NCBI RefSeq assembly: GCF_002858805.1
Contig: NZ_PJZI01000044.1
Location: 1-38,078, forward strand
Direction: 5' to 3'
Origin: Chimaeribacter arupi
GTDB taxonomy: Bacteria; Pseudomonadota; Gammaproteobacteria; Enterobacterales; Enterobacteriaceae
Length of the DNA stretch: 38,078 bases
Position 1 is the first letter of the stretch. Each line of letters starts with the position of its first letter. Below are positions 1-8,514 of this stretch, one piece after another. Below the pieces are notes generated by a model. It was not told the origin of the DNA. It was given only the letters and a program-made list of their open reading frames with translations, and made no database searches. The position numbers were made by a program, and so were the translations under genes.

Positions 1-77
1 CGGAATTGGTAGACGCGCTAGCTTCAGGTGTTAGTGTTCTTACGGACGTGAGGGTTCAAGTCCCTCTCTTCGCACCA
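1..77 (+). tRNA. tRNA-Leu(CAG), 5' end cut off by the window edge
   Basis: The sequence runs from the D-arm to an encoded CCA at 75-77. The anticodon stem CTAGC/GTTAG (18-22, 30-34) encloses loop TTCAGGT with anticodon CAG at 25-27. A long variable arm (GTTCTTACGGAC) and the T-arm GGTTCAAGTCC follow, as expected for a class II leucine tRNA. About ten 5' nucleotides are missing. In E. coli the CAG leucine tRNAs (leuQPV) lie beside yjjZ, which matches the next gene here. Confidence 0.95.
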
Positions 78-241
78 CATGATTCCCCCGCTGAGTTATC
101 TCCCCCACGTTTCTCCCCTGTCGTTGTCTCATCTTGTGTCGTTATCCATCGCACTCTTTTCCCGCTTTAACCCGTATCATTATCCCGCATTGTTTTTCCT
201 TAGCGTTCTTGCGCTGAAACAGCCTTAACCCCGCATTAAAC

Positions 242-280
242 AAAAAAGCCCAGGAAACTGCCGTTTCCCGTTTTGCTTTT
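242..280. terminator. Bidirectional rho-independent terminator after the DUF1435 gene
   Basis: GGAAAC (253-258) pairs with GTTTCC (263-268) around a TGCC loop. On the minus strand the outer AAAAGC/GCTTTTTT segments can also pair, leaving a run of T. It lies just past the 3' end of the minus-strand DUF1435 gene and downstream of the plus-strand tRNA, so it may serve both. Confidence 0.6.
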
Positions 281-285
281 TACTT

Positions 286-573
286 TTAATTCAATAGGTT
301 AAAATTCAGTGACATCGCAGCCAGCCCGCCCGCCAGCGCCATGCAGGACGGCACCAGGATATAGTGGCGCAAATGCCGGTTGAACAGCATCCCCAGCGTT
401 ACCAGCATCGCCCCCATTACCAACAGCCGCAGCGTATCCAGGCTTATCTCCATCATCGCCAGCACCGGCAACAGCGCGCACGGCACCAGAACACCCCACG
501 CCCCAGAGAGCTTCCGCCCCAGGCACCACACCAGGCTCCACATCCCGCACACGGTAATCATCGCTGCCACCAT
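286..573 (-). CDS. yjjZ: DUF1435 family small membrane protein (YjjZ-like)
   Basis: The 95-residue product is almost entirely hydrophobic, with about three predicted membrane segments (roughly 1-20, 25-60 and 68-92). The pattern GAWGVLVPCALLP near the N-terminus and LRHYILVPSCMALAGG near the C-terminus is what I associate with the DUF1435/YjjZ family. No biochemical function is known for that family. The chosen ATG at 573 is preceded by AGGGAA at good spacing. Context supports orthology: in E. coli yjjZ sits beside the tRNA-Leu(CAG) cluster and is reported to be Fur-repressed, and a Fur-box-like sequence lies just upstream here. The family call is fairly secure from memory of the motif; the function is unknown. 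Confidence 0.7.
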   Translation of the reverse strand: MVAAMITVCGMWSLVWCLGRKLSGAWGVLVPCALLPVLAMMEISLDTLRLLVMGAMLVTLGMLFNRHLRHYILVPSCMALAGGLAAMSLNFNLLN

Positions 574-596
574 TTTAATTCCCTAAACAATGAAGT

Positions 597-615
597 GATA
601 ATGAGAATTAATATC
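597..615 (-). promoter_or_regulatory. Fur box upstream of the DUF1435 gene
   Basis: GATAATGAGAATTAATATC matches the 19-bp Fur consensus GATAATGATAATCATTATC at 16 of 19 positions. It ends 24 bp upstream of the start codon of the minus-strand DUF1435 gene, where bound Fe-Fur would block transcription. This implies iron-repressed expression. Confidence 0.65.
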
Positions 616-838
616 ATATAGCATCAATGCCGTTTTTTCACCCTTTTCTGAGAATTCTTGTACAAGGATGACACTGCTATACAAAAATGGTAATTTGCTT
701 TCTTAGCACCAACTAAATAATTATTAAGCAAATAGTCACGCCGGTTAATTATAGATCGGCGGCAGGCATTTGTAGCCAGACATTTTATTATTTTAATATT
801 GTTTTCAAAATGATAGCGTTTAACCAGAGTGAAATGAT

Positions 839-1936
839 ATGAATTTGCATTCCTATGACGAGCTTGTCAAAAGTAGGCATCGGCTTTCCCTATTACTCTT
901 TTTATTCCTTAATACTGCATCGTCTATTTTTACTATGTTGACTACGGTCGACAACCGGAAGCTGATTACTATGCCGGTGGTGATCATCGCCGCGCTGGGC
1001 GTGACCGGCCTGCTGTTTACCCTGCTGCGTGCGCGCAAGCTGGATACGTTGCTGAATATCTATTCAATTGCGCTCGGGATATTATGGGCCTGGCATATTA
1101 CGCTTAAATACCACCAGATTGCGCCGGATGATAAAAACTTTCTGCTGCTGAGTTTATTTAGCGTATTTTTTATTAGTGCTATTGCCCTCTCCGGTAACTT
1201 TATTGCCTTTACCCTGCATGTATTACCGGCGGCGATCATGGTGATATACCTGGATCAATTCCATAATATTATTCGAATCTTATTCACTATTGCGCTGCCG
1301 ATGGCCGGGTTCTCCCTGCATCACCTGATGCAAAAACGCAGCGACGCCTTTACGCGGCGGCTGGTGGATAACCTCTATATCGAGCGGGAAAAATTCAGCG
1401 ATCTCAGTATGCTCGACCCGCTGACCAACCTCTACAACCGCCGGGGCCTGGAAAACCGCTGGGCGTCGATCACCGCGCCAATGCGCCCGCAGAGCCACTA
1501 TGTGCTGCTGATGGACATCGACCATTTCAAAGCCTACAACGACAATTATGGTCACTCGATGGGCGACCAGGCGCTGGTGCGGGTGGCGGCGGCTATCCGG
1601 GACAACGTGCGCTCGCGTGACATCGTGGTGCGTTACGGCGGCGAGGAGTTTATGGTGCTGCTGACCCACGTAGAGCACGCCTATGCGATGAAAGTGGCGC
1701 AGCGCATCCAGCAGGAAGTGCTGGCGCTGGAGATCCCGCATTTGTTCAGTGAGGATGTCTCCACCCATGTGACGCTCAGCACCGGCATTGCGCCGCTTAC
1801 CGATCGTGACTGGATGGCCGCCGTGGCGCGGGCAGACAATGCGCTCTACCGTGCCAAACACAACGGCCGCAACGCGATTGAATTTGCAGAAGAACCGGCG
1901 CTTATTGAGGAACAGCAGGTGGCTTCGCTGGCCTGA
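839..1936 (+). CDS. Membrane-bound diguanylate cyclase (GGDEF domain)
   Basis: This enzyme would make cyclic di-GMP from two GTP. The N-terminal ~165 residues hold about five to six hydrophobic segments, without a sensory domain I can name. The C-terminal ~170 residues are a GGDEF domain starting near DPLTNLYNRRGLE. The active-site motif is GGEEF at residues 267-271, an intact variant. An allosteric inhibitory I-site RxxD (R258-D261) sits five residues before it, so product feedback is expected. No EAL domain is present. The gene is monocistronic and meets the lacI-like gene tail to tail, with 6 bp between stop codons. The ribosome site is weak. The enzymatic class is confident; the signal it senses is not known. 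Confidence 0.92.
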   Translation: MNLHSYDELVKSRHRLSLLLFLFLNTASSIFTMLTTVDNRKLITMPVVIIAALGVTGLLFTLLRARKLDTLLNIYSIALGILWAWHITLKYHQIAPDDKNFLLLSLFSVFFISAIALSGNFIAFTLHVLPAAIMVIYLDQFHNIIRILFTIALPMAGFSLHHLMQKRSDAFTRRLVDNLYIEREKFSDLSMLDPLTNLYNRRGLENRWASITAPMRPQSHYVLLMDIDHFKAYNDNYGHSMGDQALVRVAAAIRDNVRSRDIVVRYGGEEFMVLLTHVEHAYAMKVAQRIQQEVLALEIPHLFSEDVSTHVTLSTGIAPLTDRDWMAAVARADNALYRAKHNGRNAIEFAEEPALIEEQQVASLA

Positions 1937-1942
1937 TGCCTG

Positions 1943-2944
1943 TCAGCGGCACCGCCCGGTGGTGCCGCGCGTCACCAGCGTCACCGGTAAAACCTGACTG
2001 CGCATCCCGCCTTCCATGCCGGCCAGCAGCGTTTCCACTGCCTGCGTTCCCAGCAACCTGAAATCCTGCCGTACCGTCGTCAGCGGCGGATAGAAAAAGG
2101 CGCTGTCGGCGGTATCGTCATAGCCCACCACCGACACCTGTTGCGGGATCTGCCGCCCGGCTTCATGCAAGGCGCGCAGTACGCCCAGCGCCATCTGATC
2201 ATTCGCCACCAGCATCGCCGTAAACGGCGTCCCGGCCGCCAGCAGGCGTTGCGTCTGCCGGTACCCCTCGGCCGCGCTCCAGTCCCCGTGCGCCACCGCC
2301 ACCGGCTCAAGCCCGGCAGCGGCCAGCGTCTCGCGCCAGCCCCGTAACCGCAGTTGTGCGGAAATAGAGTGCGCCTCCCCGGCCAGCAGTGCGATCTGCC
2401 GGTGCCCGTGTTGCAGCAGGTGGCTTACCCCACAGCGCGCCCCTTCGGCCGGGTCAAACAGCACTGACGGCACCGTTCCGGCGGGGTCGGTATCCAGAAA
2501 CAGCAACGGCCACGCCCCGGCCGCGTCTGCCAGTGCGGTGGCGTCCCGGCTGCCCAGCGGGGCATTGATCAGCACGCCGTCCACCCGCTGGGCGCGCAGC
2601 TCCTGCAACGCCTGCCGGCAGGCGTCCGGCCCGCTGCCGCGTACCATCGCCATCACCAGGCTGTAGCCTGCTTCCCCGGCGCGTTGCTCAATCGCCGCGG
2701 CAATCTGTGACGGCGCATGCAGTGCCAGTGAACTGGTCGCCAGCCCCAATACCTGCGTGCGTTTGCCCGCCAACTGCTGCGCCACCCGGTTCGGCACATA
2801 ATTGAGCGCGGCCATCGCCGCCTCGACCCGCTGCCGGGTTTTGGCCGACACATGCGGCGCCTGATTGATCACGCGGGAAACGGTCTGGTAAGAGACACCG
2901 GCCTGGCGGGCGACATCATCAAGGGTCACAGCGGAGGATTTCAT
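1943..2944 (-). CDS. lacI: LacI orthologue-like repressor lacking the tetramerisation helix
   Basis: This is a DNA-binding repressor very close to E. coli LacI along its whole length. The recognition helix is SYQTVSRV (Y19, Q20, R24), the same residues that read lac operators, and the hinge NRVAQQLAGK is conserved. Inducer-pocket segments of LacI are also present: LHAPSQI, INAPL, FLDTD, LRLRGW, GDWSA, VANDQ, YDDT and RQDF. The protein stops at about LacI residue 331, so the C-terminal leucine-heptad helix that makes LacI tetrameric is missing and a dimer is expected. No lacZ or lacY is in the window. The downstream neighbour in the genome is a GH31/GPH operon in the same orientation, its probable target. 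The gene may instead control a distant lac-like operon. Confidence 0.85.
   Translation of the reverse strand: MKSSAVTLDDVARQAGVSYQTVSRVINQAPHVSAKTRQRVEAAMAALNYVPNRVAQQLAGKRTQVLGLATSSLALHAPSQIAAAIEQRAGEAGYSLVMAMVRGSGPDACRQALQELRAQRVDGVLINAPLGSRDATALADAAGAWPLLFLDTDPAGTVPSVLFDPAEGARCGVSHLLQHGHRQIALLAGEAHSISAQLRLRGWRETLAAAGLEPVAVAHGDWSAAEGYRQTQRLLAAGTPFTAMLVANDQMALGVLRALHEAGRQIPQQVSVVGYDDTADSAFFYPPLTTVRQDFRLLGTQAVETLLAGMEGGMRSQVLPVTLVTRGTTGRCR
1946..1968. terminator. Possible shared hairpin between convergent genes
   Basis: GCGGCACC (1946-1953) and GGTGCCGC (1961-1968) form an 8-bp stem with a 7-nt loop. It overlaps the last codons of the lacI-like gene and follows the diguanylate cyclase stop. 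No T-run follows on either strand, so terminator function is uncertain. Confidence 0.35.
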
Positions 2945-2984
2945 GCAGCTTCCGGACTAAGGGTAAGGGGGTCAGCATAGCAAA

Positions 2985-3086
2985 GCACAGCGCGTGACAG
3001 AAATACCCGCAACGCACAGCGCGCGACAGAAATACCCGCAACGCACAGCGGATGACAGACATGCCCGCTACACAGCGAATAACAGC
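2985..3086. repeat. Tandem 29-bp repeat, about 3.5 copies, upstream of the lacI-like gene
   Basis: Units start at 2985, 3014 and 3043, with a partial copy from 3071. The unit begins GCACAGCGCGYGACAG and ends with AAATACCCGCAAC; copy 3 is one base shorter and diverged. There are no spacers, so this is not a CRISPR. Copies 3 and 4 contain AGCGGATGACA and AGCGAATAACA, each one mismatch from the AGCGGATAACA half of E. coli lacO1. The rest of the 2945-3215 gap shows nothing else I can name. Confidence 0.8.
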
Positions 3087-3215
3087 AAGACGTGCCACGT
3101 GCCGGAAGCGGGCACCCGCCCTGCACCGCGCGCTGACACATCCCGCCACAGAATGCACCGCGCCACATCAGCCCCGGCTGACGACGGGGCTGTGCCTGTC
3201 ACCCTCTCTCAGCCA

Positions 3216-5252
3216 TCACCGTAATTCTTCAATCACCGGCGATCCCTGGCGCAGGAACACCGGGATCGCCTCCAGCGGCGCGTCCGCGTCGATCCAGTTG
3301 CCGCCGGAATAGGTTTCTCCCTGAAGATCCTGCCAATTGGCCCCGGCCGGCAGCCAGACGCGGCGGCGGCGCTCACCGGCGTACAGCACCGGCGCGACCA
3401 GAATATCCGGCCCGAACATATACTGGTCTTCCACTTGCCAGCTTTGTGCCTCCTGCGGGAAGTCAAAGAACAGCGGGCGCATCACCGGGTCATTATGTTC
3501 ATGGGCGGCCGCCATCTGGCGCTGGATATAGGGGCGCAGTTTCTCGCGCAGGTGCAGCCCGGCCATCATGATCGCCAGATTCTCTTCGCCGTAACTCCAC
3601 ACTTCATTCGGCGCGCCGCTGTCGCACTGGGCCACGCCGTTGCTGTCAAAACGTTGCGCCGGAGCCACATGCGGTTCACGGTAGCCATGCAGCCGCATCA
3701 CCGGGCAGAACACGCCCCACTGGAACCAGCGCAGCAGCAATTCCCGGAACGCCGGGTCCTCCACATGGCCGCCCTGGAAACCGCCGATGTCGGTGGTCCA
3801 CCACGGCATCCCGGCCATGCCCATGTTCAGCCCGGCTGCCAGTTGGTTACGCAGCGATCCAAACGACGAATGTACATCCCCTGACCACGCCAGCACGCCG
3901 TAGCGCTGGCTGCCGGCCCATGAACAGCGCACCAGGTTGATGATGTCCTGTTCGCCCTCCGCGCGCAGGCCATCCCAGAAGGCCTGGGCGAAATCACGCG
4001 GATAGATATTCCCGACTTCCAGCACCGGGCCGCGATGGTAGCGGTAGTTGTCGAAATCGTAAGCGCGGTACTCCGGCTCGGCCTCATCCAGCCAGAAATG
4101 GCGCACGCCGTGTGCGTGGTAGTTCTGTTTCACCTGATCCCAGACATACTGCCGCGCGCCGGGATGGGTGGCATCAAAGAAGGTGGTGTTGCCGAGGAAA
4201 TCGAGATTCACCGACACGCCGCGGTCGCTGTTGACCAGATAACCTTTCGCCTTCATCTGTTTGTAGTTGTCGGTGGTGGCGTCAATGGTCGGCCAGATGG
4301 AGACCATCAGCTCAATGCCCATCGCCTTCAGCTCGCTGACCATCGCTTTCGGGTCGGGCCAGTCACGTTCGTCAAAGCAGAAGGTGCCCTGCTTCGGCCA
4401 GTGGAAGAAATCGATGACTATCACCGAAATCGGCAACGCGCGGCGTTTGTATTCACGCGCCACAGACAGCAGCTCCTCCTGCGTGCGGTAGCGCAATTTG
4501 CACTGCCAGAAACCGGTGGCAAATTCCGGCATCAGCGGCGCAGTGCCGGTGGCGGTGCCGTACTGGCGGGTGATCTCAGAGGGCGTATCGCCGACGGTCA
4601 GCCAGTAATCCATCTGTGCCGTGACCTGCGCACGCCATTCGGTGAGGTTTTTGGCGAAATGCACCTCGCCCACCGCCGGGTTGTTCCACAACAGGCCATA
4701 GCCCAGGCTCGAGACCATAAACGGCACGCTGGCCTGTGAGTTACGCTGCGCCAGCTCCAGCACGCAGCCTTTGAGGTCCAGCACCGGTTGCTGGTACTGC
4801 CCCATGCCGTAGATCTTCTCGTCCGGGCGCGCCTCAAAACGCACCGTCAACTGGTGCTTGCCGCCGGGGATCGGCCGGAACGCCCGTGCATCCAGTTTCA
4901 GCGCGCTGATGTACTTATCCTGCGCCTTCTCCACGGCACCGACGCCGACACTGCCGCGCTGCCGCCAGAACTCCTCAAGGATCAGCTCGTCATGCTGGTT
5001 GTAGAACGCCAACCGCCCCTGGCTGTTCAGCACCGCTTTTGCCTTGCCGTTGCAGAGCGTCAGCGAGTCGTTGCCCTGTTCAATGGTCACGCCCTCCACG
5101 GCTTCCGGCGGCAACAGCGCCCAGGGTTCGTCATCCAGCCGTGGCTGGCAGGTGGCGCGCACCCGCAGGCTGTTGCGCCCCCACGGTTCCACCACCAGCG
5201 TCTGGTTATCAAATTGCCACAGGATCCGGTTCTCTTGCGTCTGTAAACTCAT
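3216..5252 (-). CDS. Glycoside hydrolase family 31 (alpha-glycosidase)
   Basis: This retaining alpha-glycosidase has 678 residues. The N-terminal part (~1-230) is a beta-sandwich. The catalytic barrel contains the nucleophile Asp389 in FWLDEAEPE and the likely acid/base Asp459 in WSGDVHSSF, followed by the C-terminal beta domains. No signal peptide is seen, so it acts in the cytoplasm on sugar imported by the upstream symporter. The start at 5252 is chosen because AAGGAG lies just before it; an in-frame extension to 5306 would overlap the symporter gene. The symporter stop codon lies 10 bp upstream, so the two are co-transcribed. The pair resembles E. coli yicJ-yicI (alpha-xylosides). Substrate could be alpha-xyloside, alpha-glucoside or alpha-galactoside; sequence alone does not decide. 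Confidence 0.85.
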   Translation of the reverse strand: MSLQTQENRILWQFDNQTLVVEPWGRNSLRVRATCQPRLDDEPWALLPPEAVEGVTIEQGNDSLTLCNGKAKAVLNSQGRLAFYNQHDELILEEFWRQRGSVGVGAVEKAQDKYISALKLDARAFRPIPGGKHQLTVRFEARPDEKIYGMGQYQQPVLDLKGCVLELAQRNSQASVPFMVSSLGYGLLWNNPAVGEVHFAKNLTEWRAQVTAQMDYWLTVGDTPSEITRQYGTATGTAPLMPEFATGFWQCKLRYRTQEELLSVAREYKRRALPISVIVIDFFHWPKQGTFCFDERDWPDPKAMVSELKAMGIELMVSIWPTIDATTDNYKQMKAKGYLVNSDRGVSVNLDFLGNTTFFDATHPGARQYVWDQVKQNYHAHGVRHFWLDEAEPEYRAYDFDNYRYHRGPVLEVGNIYPRDFAQAFWDGLRAEGEQDIINLVRCSWAGSQRYGVLAWSGDVHSSFGSLRNQLAAGLNMGMAGMPWWTTDIGGFQGGHVEDPAFRELLLRWFQWGVFCPVMRLHGYREPHVAPAQRFDSNGVAQCDSGAPNEVWSYGEENLAIMMAGLHLREKLRPYIQRQMAAAHEHNDPVMRPLFFDFPQEAQSWQVEDQYMFGPDILVAPVLYAGERRRRVWLPAGANWQDLQGETYSGGNWIDADAPLEAIPVFLRQGSPVIEELR

Positions 5253-5262
5253 CGTCGCTCCT

Positions 5263-6621
5263 TTAATTGTCACCCTGTAAAACGGCTTTATGCAGGTTAA
5301 TGTCACTCATGGTGGCATCGTTAAGCCGGTACCAGCGCAGTGCGACCACGCTGATAAACGAAAGCACGCCGGGCACCAGGCTGAACAGCGCGATGATGCT
5401 GAACAGTGCCTGCGGGTTCTGCTCCGCCGCATGAGGGACGTAGCCGCTGAGGCCCAGCGTCCAGCCGACCACCGCGCCGCTGATGGCCATGCCCATTTTC
5501 AGCACCGCCAGCAGCGTGGAGAAGATGGTGCCGTCCATGCGTTTGCCCTGCTTCCACTCGCCGTAGTCCGCGACGTCCGCCATCATCACCCACATCAGCG
5601 TGGTGGTGATTTGGTAGAAGGTGGAGACCAGGAACATCATGCCGACCAGCAGCGCCAGCGACGGCGGCATAAAGAAAATCGCGATGCTGAGCACCCCCGC
5701 CATCGTGGCCGCCCCGGCGAAGACCGTGATTTTGCTGCGCCCGCGCGTCAGCACTTTTGACAGCGCGCTGCCCGCCCCTTTCCCGGCGATGTGCGCGCCC
5801 AGCAGCCAGGAGAACAGCGCGGCATCCCCCAACGCATAGGTGACGTAGTACATCAGCGCGCCTAAGCGGATCACGCCGAACGCGATGTTGGTAAGCACCA
5901 GCACCGCCACCACCCGCCACTGGTCGTTTTGCCACAGGTCACGCAAATCCGTCATAAAGTGCGCGTGGGAAGGTTTGGCCTGAATACGCTCCCGCGTTGT
6001 CCAGAAGCAGATCAGGAACATCACGATCGCCGCGGTCGCCATGATCGCCATCGCCCAGCGGTACCCCATCAGCTTGTCATCGCCGCCCAGATACTGTGCC
6101 AGCGGCAGCATAAAGAAGGTCGAGAGCGCGCCGCCCACCGTGGCTAAAAAGAAGCGGTAGGATTGCAGTGAGATGCGCTGCTCGTTATCGGCGGTGATCA
6201 CTGCGCCCATCGAGCAGTACGGGATATTGATGGCGGTGTACATCAGCATCATGAAGCAGTAGGTCACGGTGGCGAACACCATTTTCGCCCCGAGTGACAG
6301 CGATTCCGGCACCGCATAGGTCAGCATACAGCTCACCCCAAACGGCACCGCCAGCCACAGCAGATAAGGGCGGAACTTGCCCCAGCGTGACGAGGTGCGG
6401 TCCGCCAGCAGGCCCATGACCGGGTCAATCACCGCATCGCCGATGCGCGCCAGCAAAAACATGGTGCCGATAAACACCGCAGGCAGCCCGACCACGTCGG
6501 TGTAGTAAAAGGTCAGAAAAATGATGACGTTATCCAGCCCGATATGGCTCGCCATATCACCAAGGCCGTAGCCGACTTTTTCTTTTACCGAGAGCCGTTG
6601 GGGTAGAAGTCTCTGAGTCAT
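5263..6621 (-). CDS. GPH-family glycoside:cation symporter (YicJ/MelB-like)
   Basis: This 452-residue inner-membrane carrier has about 12 membrane segments. The N-terminal block LSVKEKVGYGLGDMASHIGLDN and the loop DPVMGLLADRTSSRWGKFRPYLL are hallmarks of the glycoside-pentoside-hexuronide symporters (YicJ, YagG, MelB), which take up sugars with Na+ or H+. The later motif MMADVADYGEWKQGKR is also typical. The ATG at 6621 is preceded by GGAGCG. It is the first gene of a two-gene operon with the GH31 enzyme, and a CRP-like site lies about 120 bp upstream. The transported sugar is presumably the GH31 substrate, an alpha-glycoside. Confidence 0.88.
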   Translation of the reverse strand: MTQRLLPQRLSVKEKVGYGLGDMASHIGLDNVIIFLTFYYTDVVGLPAVFIGTMFLLARIGDAVIDPVMGLLADRTSSRWGKFRPYLLWLAVPFGVSCMLTYAVPESLSLGAKMVFATVTYCFMMLMYTAINIPYCSMGAVITADNEQRISLQSYRFFLATVGGALSTFFMLPLAQYLGGDDKLMGYRWAMAIMATAAIVMFLICFWTTRERIQAKPSHAHFMTDLRDLWQNDQWRVVAVLVLTNIAFGVIRLGALMYYVTYALGDAALFSWLLGAHIAGKGAGSALSKVLTRGRSKITVFAGAATMAGVLSIAIFFMPPSLALLVGMMFLVSTFYQITTTLMWVMMADVADYGEWKQGKRMDGTIFSTLLAVLKMGMAISGAVVGWTLGLSGYVPHAAEQNPQALFSIIALFSLVPGVLSFISVVALRWYRLNDATMSDINLHKAVLQGDN

Positions 6622-6741
6622 GTTCGCTCCAGTGAGTGAAGCACGGCAGCGCCCGCTGCGCCGTGGGAACTGAGGTTATAGGCCAGCACGACGGCAATAA
6701 CGATTCTCAGATTTCTTTTAGCTATTACGATTCCTGTTTTT

Positions 6742-6757
6742 TGTGATACCGGTAACA
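6742..6757 (-). promoter_or_regulatory. Candidate CRP-binding site for the GPH-GH31 operon
   Basis: TGTGATACCGGTAACA matches the CRP half-sites TGTGA-N6-TCACA at 9 of 10 positions. It lies in the gap upstream of the symporter gene, as expected for a sugar operon under catabolite control. The central TACCGGTA palindrome could instead be part of a LacI-family operator, and the site is also compatible with both uses. Confidence 0.5.
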
Positions 6758-6809
6758 TAGAAACGGTAAATCGGTTGCATCACGGGGAGAGGGTCTGGGA
6801 AGGGGATCG

Positions 6810-6837
6810 TAAAACCGGCCGGGTTGCCCCAGCCGGT
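6810..6837 (-). terminator. Rho-independent terminator of the dihydroxyacetone kinase gene
   Basis: Read on the minus strand, ACCGGCTGGG pairs with CCCGGCCGGT across a GCAA tetraloop (10 bp with one T-G pair), followed directly by TTTT. It is located about 30 bp after the kinase stop codon. Confidence 0.75.
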
Positions 6838-6864
6838 GATCATGCGCCTGGTATTGCTGAAGAT

Positions 6865-8514
6865 TTACTGCCGGGCCAGCGCGTCAAACACCTTTTCGAT
6901 CGCCACGGCACCTGGATCTTTAATGCCGTCCAGGCTGTTGCTGCTGAGGTAGGCCGAGCGCCCGGCGTTGGCTTTCTGCATTTTTGCCGTGGCTTCTGCC
7001 CCCTCTTTCGCCGCTTTCGCCGCGGCCGCCAGGTCACCCCTGGCATCCAACGCTTCCAGCGCCGGTTGCAGCGCGTCGATCAATGTGCGATCACCGAGAT
7101 CCGCGCCGCCATAATGTTTCATCTGCTGCAACCCGGCGAGTAACGCCTTCGCCACGTCCTGATCCTCTTCGATCTGCTTGCCGGCCGCAGTAAAGAAGAT
7201 CGACATCAGCACACCGCTGGATCCGCCCATCACCACCGCCAGGCGGTCGCCGACCAGCGCGAACAGCGCCGCGAGATCCGCCAGCGGCAGCTTACCGGCC
7301 TCATTCAGCTCGGCGATCGCTTTCGCGCCCGACGCAAAGGTCGAGCCGGTGTCGCCGTCACCCACCTGCGCATCCAGCTTGTTCAGCGCACTTTCCAGGT
7401 CAACCAGCGTTTGGGTGACGGTCGCGACCACCTGCTTCACCTGCGGGTTATCGGAGGGTTCCGCGCTCACGTGCCGGCTGACTTTCTCCGCTTTCTGCTG
7501 CGGCACCGGCGCCAGTTTCACCAGCGGCTGCCAGCCGGCCACTTCCACCTCAGCTTTCAGGGCAGTGTCGAACGTCTCATTCAGCGCGATGGCGGAGAGC
7601 GAGAAGCCTTTCATGTCCAGCGCGCTCACCAGCGGCGCCGGGCCGATCAGGTAGTCGATGGCGTCACCGAGCCGGGAGTGCACCAGCTCTTTGGTGATTT
7701 GCGCCATCTCCAGCGGCGAGGTGCCGCCGAGGTTATTGATAAGCACCGCCAGCCGCGCCTGCTTATCCACCACACGTTGCAGGTTTTCCACCAGCGTCGC
7801 GACGATTTCGCGGCTGTTTTGCGTCTCCAGCGTGCTGACGCCCGGTTCGCCGTGGATGCCCAGCCCCAGCTCTACGGTGCCCGGCGCGATGCGCTCAGAC
7901 TCCTCATCGCCTTCGCCCGGCAGGTTACAGCCTGCCATCGCCACGCCGATGCTGGCGGTCGCGTCGATCGCCTGCTGCGCCAGCGCTTTGACCTCTGCCA
8001 GTGACTGCCCCTGCGCCGCCGCGTAACCGGCAATCTTGTGCACCAGCGCCGTGCCGGCGATGCCGCGCGGCTGTTTGTTGTCCGGCAGCGAGATATCATC
8101 GCCGACCATTACCAGATCGACCTGATACCCCAGGCTTTTGGCGCGCTCGGCCGCCAGCCCGAAGTTCAGCCGGTCGCCGGTGTAGTTTTTCACGATCAGC
8201 AGGCAACCCGCGTCACCCGTTACCGCCACGATGGCATTCAGCACCGCATCCACGCTCGGCGAGGCGAACACATCCCCGCAGACTGCCGCAGTCAGCATCC
8301 CTTTGCCGACGAAGCCGACATGCGCCGGTTCATGGCCGGAGCCGCCGCCGGAAATCAGCGCGACCTGCTGCTTGTCCCAGTCACGGCGCACCACGATACG
8401 GATCGCCGGATCGACCTCCAGCCGCGCCAGATTGCCATGCGGCGCGCTGAGGATCACGCCGTCGATAGCGTCATTAATCAGGTTCTTACGGTCGTTCATA
8501 AAAAATTTAGACAT
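6865..8514 (-). CDS. dhaK: ATP-dependent dihydroxyacetone kinase (DhaK-DhaL fusion)
   Basis: The enzyme phosphorylates dihydroxyacetone to DHAP with ATP. Its 549 residues match the single-chain Citrobacter freundii type. The DhaK domain (~1-330) carries the glycine-rich SGGGSGHEPAH segment (55-65) and the substrate-binding His221 in GIHGEPG. The DhaL domain (~355-549) has the nucleotide/metal motif GDGDTG at 385-390, with Asp381, Asp386 and Asp388. The PTS-dependent kinase splits these domains into separate proteins and needs DhaM; no dhaM is present here. AAGGGA lies about 9 nt before the ATG at 8514. The gene stands alone, without dhaR, dhaD or glycerol dehydratase genes nearby, so a role in general dihydroxyacetone salvage is likely. 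Confidence 0.93.
   Translation of the reverse strand: MSKFFMNDRKNLINDAIDGVILSAPHGNLARLEVDPAIRIVVRRDWDKQQVALISGGGSGHEPAHVGFVGKGMLTAAVCGDVFASPSVDAVLNAIVAVTGDAGCLLIVKNYTGDRLNFGLAAERAKSLGYQVDLVMVGDDISLPDNKQPRGIAGTALVHKIAGYAAAQGQSLAEVKALAQQAIDATASIGVAMAGCNLPGEGDEESERIAPGTVELGLGIHGEPGVSTLETQNSREIVATLVENLQRVVDKQARLAVLINNLGGTSPLEMAQITKELVHSRLGDAIDYLIGPAPLVSALDMKGFSLSAIALNETFDTALKAEVEVAGWQPLVKLAPVPQQKAEKVSRHVSAEPSDNPQVKQVVATVTQTLVDLESALNKLDAQVGDGDTGSTFASGAKAIAELNEAGKLPLADLAALFALVGDRLAVVMGGSSGVLMSIFFTAAGKQIEEDQDVAKALLAGLQQMKHYGGADLGDRTLIDALQPALEALDARGDLAAAAKAAKEGAEATAKMQKANAGRSAYLSSNSLDGIKDPGAVAIEKVFDALARQ

Noticed and set aside
2985-3086. CRISPR-like 29-bp periodic repeats
   Set aside because: The units abut directly with no spacers and no cas genes are nearby.
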